A stretch of DNA of 64,000 bases from contig JABAKD010000025.1 of the NCBI GenBank assembly GCA_012845835.1, positions 1,825,001 through 1,889,000 of the forward strand, in the 5' to 3' direction. The notes under the pieces were generated by a model. It had not been told where the DNA came from. It made no database searches and was given only the letters and a program-made list of their open reading frames with translations. The stretch comes from Undaria pinnatifida. Taxonomy: Eukaryota > Sar > Phaeophyceae > Laminariales > Alariaceae. The first letter of the stretch is position 1. Every line of letters begins with the position of its first letter. Positions 57,901 through 64,000 of this stretch are shown here, piece after piece. A program made the position numbers and the translations under genes.

Positions 57901-59476
57901 CAGATCATTTTATGTAGATGATCTAGATCATGATCTGTCCCAGCGTGTTGATAAAGAAATCCACTCTTGACCCGATGAGCAATCTCATGGCAGCGGTCCA
58001 CATAACGAATTTTAAGGTAAAACGCCGACGAGTTTGATTTTCACGATTTTTTTACTGTTCGTCGGTTAAGGGATATCATTTTTCTCAAAAATAACTTGGC
58101 CGAAAAGTGCCGCCCCCATCGAAGCCCACGTAGAAACGACGCACTTTTTGTTGTCATCTGCGGGACAGTCAGCGTTGTACGCTGATTACGGCTTCTCCAC
58201 AGCTTTCCGCGCAACCTTTATGCCTCCCCCAGTCAATCAAGTAGACGCAACGACGATGCAACCTCGAATGAGCCCAACTCCAAATCGTTGGGCGCCTACA
58301 CCGGAACCTCCATCACTGAGGTTCGACCCCCCCCCCCCCGACATCTCCACCCCACCCGCGCCAGCCCCCCTTCTGCGACTGCTCCCTTGAAACCCCGAAC
58401 CCATCCCTCCACGGTAAGGCAAAGGGAAGAATTCATACAACGGAACCCCACCCAGCTAGTGAAATACGTCCCCTACGCCTCTCCCCGCCTTTCCTGGCAT
58501 GTTCGCTTGGATTCATACATCGGATCCTCAACCATTGGAGTTTGGTGACCGCCCCTGCCTTTCCCCTTCCACGCCCCCCGCTTCCCATTTCTCCGTCACA
58601 TGGCCCTTAAAACCCTTATTTTCGCCCTCCTTAACGGAACAATCGTTTGGGCACTCAGGACGGAACCTTAATGTTGAATGAATATGGTAGTCCCTCCCCC
58701 TTCCGCCCTCCCGCCCCCCCCCCTCTGTTCGGCGAAACCCCACCCCCGGTCCTCCTCGGCCGGGCAATCACTTATACTCATGCAATGGAATAACCTCAGT
58801 TTCTAGCGTCTGACCCCCTCCCCGGGATTCACGAGGCGTCGTGCTTGGTGCACGGGATGTCTGCCTGGTCCGTGAAACCCGACATGCTCCGTCCCGACAT
58901 TGTAGAGGTGCGAGGGTCTATGGTCTACAGACTACCAACATGCATTGTAATGATTACACCTCTCTCCCCTCCGCCCTCCCACCCCGTCTCAAAAGGGATG
59001 TGTGGTGAATGGTCTAATGACTATGACAAGCCAAAAATAAATACCTCCCCTCCCACCCCCCCCCCCGAGTGACGCGACGGTCTATGGTCTGACGGACTAT
59101 GGTCATGCACGATAGCGATCACCCCCCCTCCCCCCCTCCTCCCCTCCCCTCTCCCTCCACCCCCCCTGCCCCTCCCTCCCCCCCCCCCCCTTGACAGGGA
59201 GACCTTCCGAAGGCGCGAGTGGCTCACAGCTGTAGTTTCGACTCAGTCGGGGGAGATATTTATCTTTGGGGTGGGTTCACCGGGGAGCTTAGCCGGCTCG
59301 CAGATTTTTTCGTATACAACTGCAAGACGGCGTGCTGGAGACGGCTGGTGATGGAGGGAGGGGACGCGAGCCCACCGGCTAGAGCTTTCCACTCGGCGGT
59401 GTTTCACAACGGAGCTCTGTACCTGTTTAGTGGAGCCAACGGAGATATTCGATACAACGACGTATGGCGATATCAG
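39796..59476 (+). CDS. Kelch-repeat protein, 5' three exons (3' end not found)
   Basis: Exons 39796-39963, 52432-53010 and 59198-59476 join in phase 0 to give 342 residues. A short Cys-rich N-terminus, MGNSMGGKCSTMTCAECAGK, is followed by about six Kelch blades. Blade hallmarks: AYLFGG (57-62) with NDMYVFDLQLHRWERA, IVAGG (114-118), LLLFGGSTG (168-174) with NDLFEYNVCSNRWRKL, MYVIGGG (216-221), IYLWGGFTGEL (270-280) and ALYLFSGANGD (323-332) with NDVWRY. The order resembles KLHDC-type proteins, which often act as substrate adaptors or scaffolds; the partner cannot be told here. MGNS at the start could be N-myristoylated, with Cys9 as a possible palmitoylation site. The frame is open upstream of this ATG, so an earlier start is possible. 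A C-terminal exon is expected after 59476 but none was convincing. Confidence 0.9.
41047..41400 (+). repeat. Dispersed repeat family B copy
   Basis: Highly similar to 55246-55600: CTCACATTAACTCGCATAAT, CAAGTCCGTGGTCACAGAAC, GGTCCATACTGGTGCGTACG and ACCACGTATATATTGCACGT. Possibly a solo LTR or non-autonomous element; the ends were not resolved. Confidence 0.7.
41528..41752 (+). repeat. 13-bp minisatellite ATCGACCGAACAC
   Basis: About 17 contiguous units, mostly ACCGAACACATCG and ACCGAACGCATCG. Because 13 is not a multiple of three, all frames stay open, which makes spurious long frames such as minus 41307-41894. Confidence 0.93.
41820..42050 (+). repeat. Dispersed repeat family D copy
   Basis: ACGGGCTCCGCATGCCGGCA and AAATCCTTGTGTGTG resemble 32475-32560. 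The G-rich second half (GAGAGGTTGACCGATGTAAG...GATCGGACAGAACGTCGACG, in pieces) resembles 33560-33690. Confidence 0.5.
43092..43430. repeat. Cluster of palindromic TACCAGGTACCTGGTA repeats
   Basis: Copies at 43096-43125, 43361-43390 and 43399-43427 carry TACCAGGTACCTGGTACCTG followed by GTATACAA. Two are followed by GAGGGCTA / GACGGCTA. The word is its own reverse complement. Confidence 0.8.
43897..44275 (+). mobile_element. MITE-like family copy with internal duplication
   Basis: Left end CGTGCTACAATAGAGGTATC, repeated at 43987 as CGTGCAACGATGGAGGTATC. Right end GTGCACTTCTATCGCAGCAC. The interior matches the 34728 and 56705 copies (AATCGTCGGGAAAAAAAATA, TTTTTCATCCGCGATAAAGC). Confidence 0.72.
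44312..44395 (+). repeat. AACCCCTTT short dispersed element
   Basis: CACCCCTTTCCAACTGGAAA, ACTTGGATTTAGTATAGGGA and GGGGTTTGGGGGCTCT match 23060-23162 closely. Confidence 0.6.
45038..45305 (+). mobile_element. Diverged MITE-like family copy
   Basis: Keeps TTATAGAGGTAGCAC at the left, AGCCGTCGGAAAAAATGTAA and GCCCGGGCCACGGCTTTTCT inside, and TCGCCGTGGCATG at the right. Confidence 0.5.
45350..46210 (+). repeat. Minisatellite GGTCGTTACAACGTTGTGATTGG
   Basis: About 16-18 degenerate units of 45-60 bp, each with a GTTACAACGTT core and TTGATGGGTTCCCATTGATT. The last part (46140-46170) contains a GGTGG run. Confidence 0.88.
46340..46374 (+). repeat. Short interstitial TTAGGG tract
   Basis: GGATTAGGGTTAGGGTTAG: three TTAGGG-like units. 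Too short to be a telomere. Confidence 0.6.
46625..46865 (+). mobile_element. Diverged MITE-like family copy
   Basis: Shows GGTTTTTGGGCGGGGAATGA, then CTCCTAAGCTCAAGAACCTT and the right end CCCCTCATTCGTAGCATGCG, in the order of the family, but the left end is poorly kept. Confidence 0.45.
48362..48462 (+). repeat. 10-bp repeat TACTATGCCG
   Basis: About ten units drifting from TACTATGCCG to TACTGTACCC and TACTATACCC. Confidence 0.85.
50396..50621 (-). mobile_element. tRNA-headed SINE copy
   Basis: On the minus strand the head reads CCCCGGTGGTCTAGTGGTTA and carries an A-box-like TGGTCTAGTGG and a B-box-like GGTTTGATTCC, as in a polymerase III tRNA promoter. The body matches the element at 60138: CTGCTGAGAACGCC, GTGGGTAGGT and ATTCGACGCGAGTCGACGAG. 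A head-only relative lies at 51263-51300. Confidence 0.75.
51600..52035 (+). repeat. (ACT)n microsatellites
   Basis: Two imperfect ACT arrays (51610-51655 and 51856-52028) separated by a T tract and GC-richer sequence. They produce long artificial frames. Confidence 0.93.
52110..52431 (+). repeat. C-rich repeat with a decoy copy of the Kelch exon 2 5' border
   Basis: Units of C runs plus ACGCGCTTCCACAACTATAA / ACACGCTTCACTCACGAAAA / ACCGCTTCCATAACATGAAA. At about 52300-52335, CTCGTCAGACTTACCTCTTC then GGAGGGTGC duplicates the true acceptor and exon start GTGGTCAGGCTTACCTCTTC then GGAGGGTGC, with the AG kept. The copy soon meets a stop. Confidence 0.88.
52432..53010 (+). CDS. Kelch gene exon 2
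   Basis: 193 codons holding about four Kelch blades. Acceptor GTGGTCAG|GCTTAC, donor ATGACG|GTGGGT. Both borders have copies in the flanking introns. Its GC content and even reading contrast with the C-rich and G-rich intron sequence on each side. Confidence 0.95.
53395..53770 (+). repeat. G-rich repeat with a decoy copy of the Kelch exon 2 3' border
   Basis: GCCTCGACCTGAAGACGCTC then ATGGGGAAGG and GACACGACGGTGGGTGGCAG (53428-53485) copies the exon end GCCTGGATCTTAAGACTCTC and GAGATGACGGTGGGTGATAC some 440 bp upstream, including a GTGGGT donor. It is followed by many GGGGGTACGTATA units. Confidence 0.88.
53893..54092. repeat. GGGTCG foldback family copy
   Basis: Starts CAGGGTTTTCCACGGGTTGG and ends TGACCCGTGGAATGCCCCTG, with an interior of CCCGACCC words. 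The ends are near-inverted. Confidence 0.68.
54315..54405 (+). repeat. AACCCCTTT short dispersed elements
   Basis: AACGCCTTCACATATAGAAA, ATAGTGTAGGGAGGGGTTTT and GGGGCTCTAAAGGGGTCAAG. A reversed partial copy lies at 54540-54610. Confidence 0.55.
55246..55600 (+). repeat. Dispersed repeat family B copy
   Basis: Same sequence order as 41047-41400, with near-identical long blocks. It is followed by an A/G-rich tract (55590-55755). Confidence 0.7.
56705..57015 (+). mobile_element. MITE-like family copy (TIR GTGCTACAATAGAGGT)
   Basis: Contains TTTTTTGAATGACGGGGCTC, ACTATCGTCGGAAAATAAAT (partly duplicated), AGGCCATGGGATTTTTCATC and the right end GCACCTCTACAGTAGCACGT. The left inverted end is replaced by GTAGTATAGAGAT. 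Confidence 0.7.
57370..57935. repeat. GATCT/AGATC palindrome cluster
   Basis: Dense GATCTACTGTAGATCTAGCA, GATGATCTACAGCAGATCGT and TAGATCATGATCTG words. GAGATCTATCTGCC at 57417 and GGCAGATAGATCTCTC at 57704 form an inverted pair. Foldback potential, no coding sequence recognised. Confidence 0.6.
59198..59476 (+). CDS. Kelch gene exon 3
   Basis: Ninety-three codons: GDLPKARVAHSCSFDSVGGD, then IYLWGGFTGEL and ADFFVYNCKTACWRRLV, then ARAFHSAVFHNGALYLFSGA and NDVWRYQ. Acceptor TTGACAG|GGAGAC after a long C tract, donor TATCAG|GTGGGA. Reading through the donor stays open to 59767 but gives no Kelch-like sequence. Confidence 0.93.
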
Positions 59477-60137
59477 GTGGGAGCAGTACGACTACGCGAG
59501 CTCATTCCACGTGAATATTTTTTGCCTAGGATAAAATATGGAATTCGGAAAATAGCAAACTATAATACTTGTCTGGGCCCGTCGTTTTTGCTTGTCCGGT
59601 TACTTGTGCGGCAGCCGCTTATATTTTTTATCTCGGTTTTAGGAGGAAATATAATGTTGTCGTGCCTGGTAACGCTCATAGGAGCACGGCCGTGTTCCCG
59701 GTCTTCACTTGTGACACCCCCGTGTTTTCGATCCAACCACACCTCGGAGGGGAACCTTGTGCTTTGACGGAATATTGCGTGTTGTAGTGCGAGATTTTCC
59801 CTTCGTCAGGGAAACCACCGGTTTTGTCACGCAACCATTAACGGCCATGGGCGATGTCAGAAGTAGTTGCTTTTTGTACCAGGTACCTGTGGTCGTCAGG
59901 GGACATCCGGGATAAATCCCCGGGTTTCCCATTTTTTTTTTTGTGTCTTGATGGGTACAAGACGCAAGTCGCGATGGGGGTGAACCCCCTTTTCTCAGCA
60001 GCTCCTTTCTCGCGTGAGGAGCTCTATATAATATAGCTATCTCTCATCCAAAGACTGGGTTTGTAAGAAAAATTGAAAGTGCCAAATGATGAAGAATGCC
60101 ATACTGTTAGGGATATCACCAACACAACATCACGCGG

Positions 60138-60350
60138 CCGCCCCGGTGGTCTAGTGGTTACCCTCGAGTGCTAGTAGCGTTGGTTCTGGAGTTCAGAGCC
60201 CACGTGGGCGGGCTTTCGGGTTTGTTTTGGCAAAAATAAAAGATCAAAGGAAGCGACTGCTGAGGGCGCCTGCAGTAGCAGGGTGGGTAGGCTCCATTCG
60301 ACGCGCGCCGACGAGAGAAGAAGGGGCTGAATGGGCAATTTTTTTTTCTT
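60138..60350 (+). mobile_element. tRNA-headed SINE copy
   Basis: Head CCCCGGTGGTCTAGTGGTTA with GAGTTCAGAGCCC near the expected B box (degenerate). Body GACTGCTGAGGGCGCCTG, GGGTGGGTAGGCTCCATTCG and CGACGAGAGAAGAAGGGGCT. It matches the minus-strand element at 50396-50621. Confidence 0.75.
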
Positions 60351-61524
60351 GTACCGGTGCAGGTTTCGATGAATTAAATTACGCGGGCGAAGCCCGTGCA
60401 AAACTTATGAAACCCCCTTGGTAGTCTAATAATCTCGAACGTATTTTTTTGTGCTGGCGCCATTTTTGACGGCGGCTCACGTATGGTGTTGGTTGCACTG
60501 TAGTTGCCGCAACTCTCCGAAATTGTTACCAATTCGAACAAGTTTTTTTTTTTTTTTTTACGCTGGGTTCGTTAAATTCTTTGCCTGTTTCTCCGATCGG
60601 AAGTTGTGATATACCTGGTAATTCTAGTAGCGTTTTTGGCCGTTGTTCCCACACATATTATTGCGCAGGACACTCCCTTGATTTTTTTTTCTCCTCTATT
60701 TTCTGGGTCTTTCTTCCTCCATCTTCTTTGGTGAAAGCTCGAGGAGAGCGAGGTAGCGAAACGAACGATGGAGGTTGACGAGGAGGGTGACATGTTGAAA
60801 CCTGTCTGCGACGCAAATATAATGCTAGTCCCGGCGGGGAGGGAAAAACGACACCTACCCGTGGAAAAGACGACACCTGGCGGTTAATACAACTTCGCCA
60901 AGTCGAGCCGAAAAGAAAGCGTGTGTGAATGCAATGTTGGGGAAAAAAAAAAAGTCCTTCTCGCTGCTTATGTGTGTATGTGTGTGAATACAATGTTGGG
61001 GGACAAAAAAAATAGTCCTTCTCGCTGCTTGTTCCAGGCCACAACCCCTCTGCTGAGTACAGCGGATGCAGCGGTTTCCCTTCTTTTTCTCGGAAGGTGT
61101 GCATCTCTGCGCGTCTCCTTGGACACCTTGCACGCTCGACCTTTGCACCATCCACACCATAAATAACTGTGCATTGCGCCCGCGGGCGTCCACAAATATG
61201 GTTTGCGGTTTGCGGCCACTTTGACACGTAAAGACGCGGGGAGGCTGCCGAGGGGGGCGCGACTGTACGGAGGTGGCAAACACACTCCAACGCGTGCCTA
61301 TGCATATTGCGGATCTGCAGACGCTCCACCTATCACTGTTTGCTGTGGTTAATTGACATGATACCGTTATTTTACCCATCCAGTGCGTCCAGTGCATCCA
61401 GTGCATCCAGTGCCCGTGCCGAGTCTTCACCCCCAGCGAGTTTCAAACTCTGTGGTCACCGACTACGAGACAGCGATTTACATCGCACATACCGCAAGGT
61501 TATGTGCAGGGTCTTTCATACGGT

Positions 61525-61720
61525 GCGGTTTTTCCTATCGGTTCGGTGCGGTTCGGCGCGGTTAACCGCACCGAATCGCACCGTAGAATACATGAAATCA
61601 CCGAACCGCACCCTAGGATTTTCAATGTCCTAAAACCGCACCGAACCGCACCGTAAGATTTCCACGTTCCTAAAACCGCACCCAAGCGGACCGTAGGATC
61701 TTCGATTTGAAAAAGCCGCA
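61525..61720. repeat. CGGTGCGGTT foldback-like repeat
   Basis: CGGTTCGGTGCGGTTCGG on the left and repeated ACCGCACCGAACCGCACCGT to the right. The design is like the GGGTCG family, with short GC-rich words on both strands around a small core. Confidence 0.65.
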
Positions 61721-63809
61721 CCGTGCACGGACGGATAACCGCGAAGAATCCTGGATATTTTGGCCATGCGCGTACTGGATAAGAACACCGGAACCTGCAC
61801 AAGCCAGAAAAAAACAGGCGGGTTGTAGGAAAACACTCGTGCGAAGCGGGAGAGAGAAAAGTAAAGAAGTACAACAGGAAGCAAGTAGGAAGAAAGGAAG
61901 GGAGAGCCAAAAAGAGAAGAAGAACAAGAAGGAGAGCATTAAAATTCGTACCGATATCTGGGGTACTGTATTGGATAATGTATGCGATGTATGCCTCTTT
62001 TCTAACCACACACAGGAAACGCAAGGGGGAAGGGAAGATAACGCAAGGGGAAAGGGAAGATACCCAGAACAACAAGAAATGGGAACGAAAAACAGTAGAG
62101 CTGTATATCGGTACCGATGTTTTCCGATATATCGGCCGGTCCGATATATATATATATTCTATATCGGGAAGTGGAGCCGATATTCTAGCGTATGGGTTTT
62201 TTACGGAGTAGAAAGGCATACGTAGCTGGGAAATAGGGGATATACACCTCGTCTCAACGAGCTGCATCACACACAACCTCCTGCAACGGCAATAGTAGCA
62301 AACAACAAAGCACGCGCACGTCGGTTGTAAGAGATCACCGTGGACGTCCGTAACGTATGGGGTGTGTGCGGAGAAGTGGAGGACGTCTGTCCGTAAAAAA
62401 TGAGCGTGTCAGCACGAATTTTGAAGGAACGCAGTGTATGCTAGTGTTGAGTACTTAGCGCTAAAGTCGCAACTGCTACATACAGTCGGCAAAACGACGG
62501 TGCTTGTAAGTGTTTCTCTTTGCTCTTCTAACTTTTGAGGTACTTGCTTTGCTGTTGTTGTTGAAATCGGTTCACTTTGTTGGGCAGTGAAATTAGTAGG
62601 GTACAATTCAAGCACTTGCATGTTCGTTGCCACTTTTGCCGGCTATTGTACAGGTATGAGGTATGATGCTGTTTTTTTTCATCTACATCGCTTTTAGAAC
62701 ATTTAACAGGCTGTAAGTTGTAGTATCTGTGCTGGCCAGTGCTGGTTTCCATTTAGTTTTTCTTCATGGAAACGCCAAATAAAAAATAAAGTGCAACATG
62801 TTTTTTTTTCAACTTGTCGCTCAGTTTTATTGGCTGAACAAGGCCAATTTCGATGGCGCATTTGGGACCAATTTTGATGGGAACTGAAGCGAAAGTGCTC
62901 AATTTTCCTGGCTCCGGCGGCGGCTCCAGCAGGCCCCCCTCGCCAACCGGGGGGGATTTGGGGCTCGCACGGGCGCGGAAGCTCGCTGTGCTCACCGGCT
63001 CGCTTCGCTCGTCGATATTCTCGCGATATATCGGCTAATCGAAAAAATATCGATATGCCGGCTGCGCCGATCTACGATATATATAGCATCGTTATATGCT
63101 ACCGATACACAGCCATAAAAAACAGCCGAAACAGACAGAAGCAAAAGCACGGGCATGACTGGCCACAGGGAGCGACAAGCCTGAGGCGGTATAAGATAAG
63201 CCGGGTCGCCCGCCGCCGTTGCAGCTGGTGGCACCGGCAGCTCATCCCCTGCGGCCTTAGCCCTGCCAAGACTGCTGTCCACCGTTGCTACCGTAACACG
63301 CCCTTGTTCACTTCCACAACTATATCCATTCATTTCAACACCTATGCCCGACGGCAAGCAACAGCTCGTTTGCTTGCGCGAAGGGAGATTGCTGGTTGTG
63401 GGTTACCAGTACCTGGGGACGTCGATTACGCAAGATATGATGTTGGCTTGAGCCCACTAGCAGCGACAGCTACAAGTCACGTTTGGATTGCAGTCACCTA
63501 AGGAGGCATTGTGACACATGTTTGTTTCTATGCATATCTTGTACACGAGCATACGAGCACCGCGGCCCTCCTAATGCTCGTAAGATAACGTCAACCTTTG
63601 TTCCTGTTGTATGATCTGAAGCTTACAAAGAATCGCCCGCACGATGACAAAACTCTGTCAAGCTGTTCTAGTCTGAATCTACGAGTATACCCACTAAGTG
63701 TTCAAGTGCAGGAGTGGTCAACGCGCACATCCACGGGAATCGCCATCATTGGTACTAGACTTCAGCGCCGTTTCTTTCAACGACGCTTGTCGACGAAACG
63801 GATGCTCAC

Positions 63810-63943
63810 CTGATCTGAAAATCCATGTCATGATGCATGTGGTTCTTGCGAATATCATTCGTGAGTGCCGCCAGATCAATGGAGATCACGAGAGTTGGTT
63901 GAATGCGGGTGATGATCCCCGCAGCTACATAGAGCAGAACGAC
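63810..63943 (-). CDS. Possible internal exon of an unidentified gene
   Basis: The minus strand reads VVLLYVAAGIITRIQPTLVI then SIDLAALTNDIRKNHMHHDM and DFQI between CTGCCTCAG|GTCGTT and ATCAG|GTGAGC, 134 bases. Composition is protein-like and both splice sites are good, but I do not recognise the family. The plus strand of the same segment is also open to the window end (ANIIRECRQINGDHESWL and further), so the coding strand is uncertain. No neighbouring exons were found. Confidence 0.35.
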
Positions 63944-64000
63944 CTGAGGCAGCCCCTAGGAACCACCTGGTCCCGCGAAAGCAGCCGCAGTACAGCTGGA

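Larger units (their letters stand above)
59477..63790. other. Region downstream of Kelch exon 3, no convincing exon
   Basis: Holds the SINE at 60138, a CGGTGCGGTTCGG repeat (61525-61720), A-rich and purine-rich tracts and several long artificial frames. The missing Kelch C-terminus should be here or beyond. A possible exon at about 61432-61491, between a CACCCCCAG acceptor and AG|GTTATG, has no Kelch-like support. Confidence 0.4.

Noticed and set aside
58148-58910. Possible extra Kelch exons upstream of exon 3 (58148-58390 and 58845-58910)
   Set aside because: Exon 2 joins exon 3 directly in phase with a continuous Kelch blade (WEETEMT|GDLPKARVAHS). The candidates are Pro-rich or lack Kelch features.
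59477-59767. Read-through of Kelch exon 3 to the stop at 59767 as the C-terminus
   Set aside because: Kelch similarity ends exactly at a good GTGGGA donor, and the extension is hydrophobic and unlike any family. Not fully excluded.
60658-61329. 223-codon minus frame
   Set aside because: Contains an internal tandem repeat and low-complexity text. No domain signature; overlapping frames are equally open.
61500-62276. 258-codon minus frame
   Set aside because: It crosses the CGGTGCGGTT repeat and a purine-rich tract, is very rich in Leu, Phe, Ser and Tyr, and matches no family I know.

Overview
The window is a stretch of a large, intron-rich nuclear genome, very probably from a brown alga (phaeophyte) or a close stramenopile relative. 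The main reason is a minus-strand gene fusing triosephosphate isomerase (TPI) to glyceraldehyde-3-phosphate dehydrogenase (GAPDH). This fusion is known as the mitochondrial glycolytic enzyme of stramenopiles. Kilobase introns, Ty1/copia retroelements, abundant microsatellites and many short dispersed palindromes fit the same picture. No prokaryotic or organellar genes, rRNA or CRISPR arrays were seen.

Layout. (1) Positions 1-20804, minus strand: TPI-GAPDH, ten exons recovered, running off the left edge before the GAPDH catalytic cysteine. Its 7.3-kb intron 5 holds a decayed copia element (6529-11970) in the opposite orientation. (2) 20818-27207: intergenic, holding a second, internally deleted copia element on the minus strand (22694-26209). 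(3) 27208-35818, plus strand: a complete six-exon gene for a 201-residue DUF3228-family protein, divergent from TPI-GAPDH. (4) 35819-39795: intergenic. (5) 39796-59476 and beyond, plus strand: a Kelch-repeat protein, three exons (342 residues) recovered with introns of 12.5 and 6.2 kb; its 3' end was not found. (6) 59477-64000: mostly repeats, with a possible exon of another gene at the right edge.

All 19 exons of the three genes were placed by hand. They join in frame with consistent splice phases and GT-AG borders, and the predicted proteins read as continuous family members.

The most unusual signal is in the introns. At eight exon borders spread over all three genes, the terminal part of the exon with its splice site is repeated as degenerate copies in the adjacent intron. 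Each copy lies on the intron side, where it must be spliced out. This suggests that introns here grow by tandem duplication of exon-intron junctions, leaving decoy donors and acceptors. Other repeats include a MITE-like family with terminal inverted repeats, a tRNA-headed SINE, a GGGTCG-rich foldback family, a short dispersed element beginning AACCCCTTT, and the palindromic word TACCAGGTACC. The three genes share no obvious pathway.
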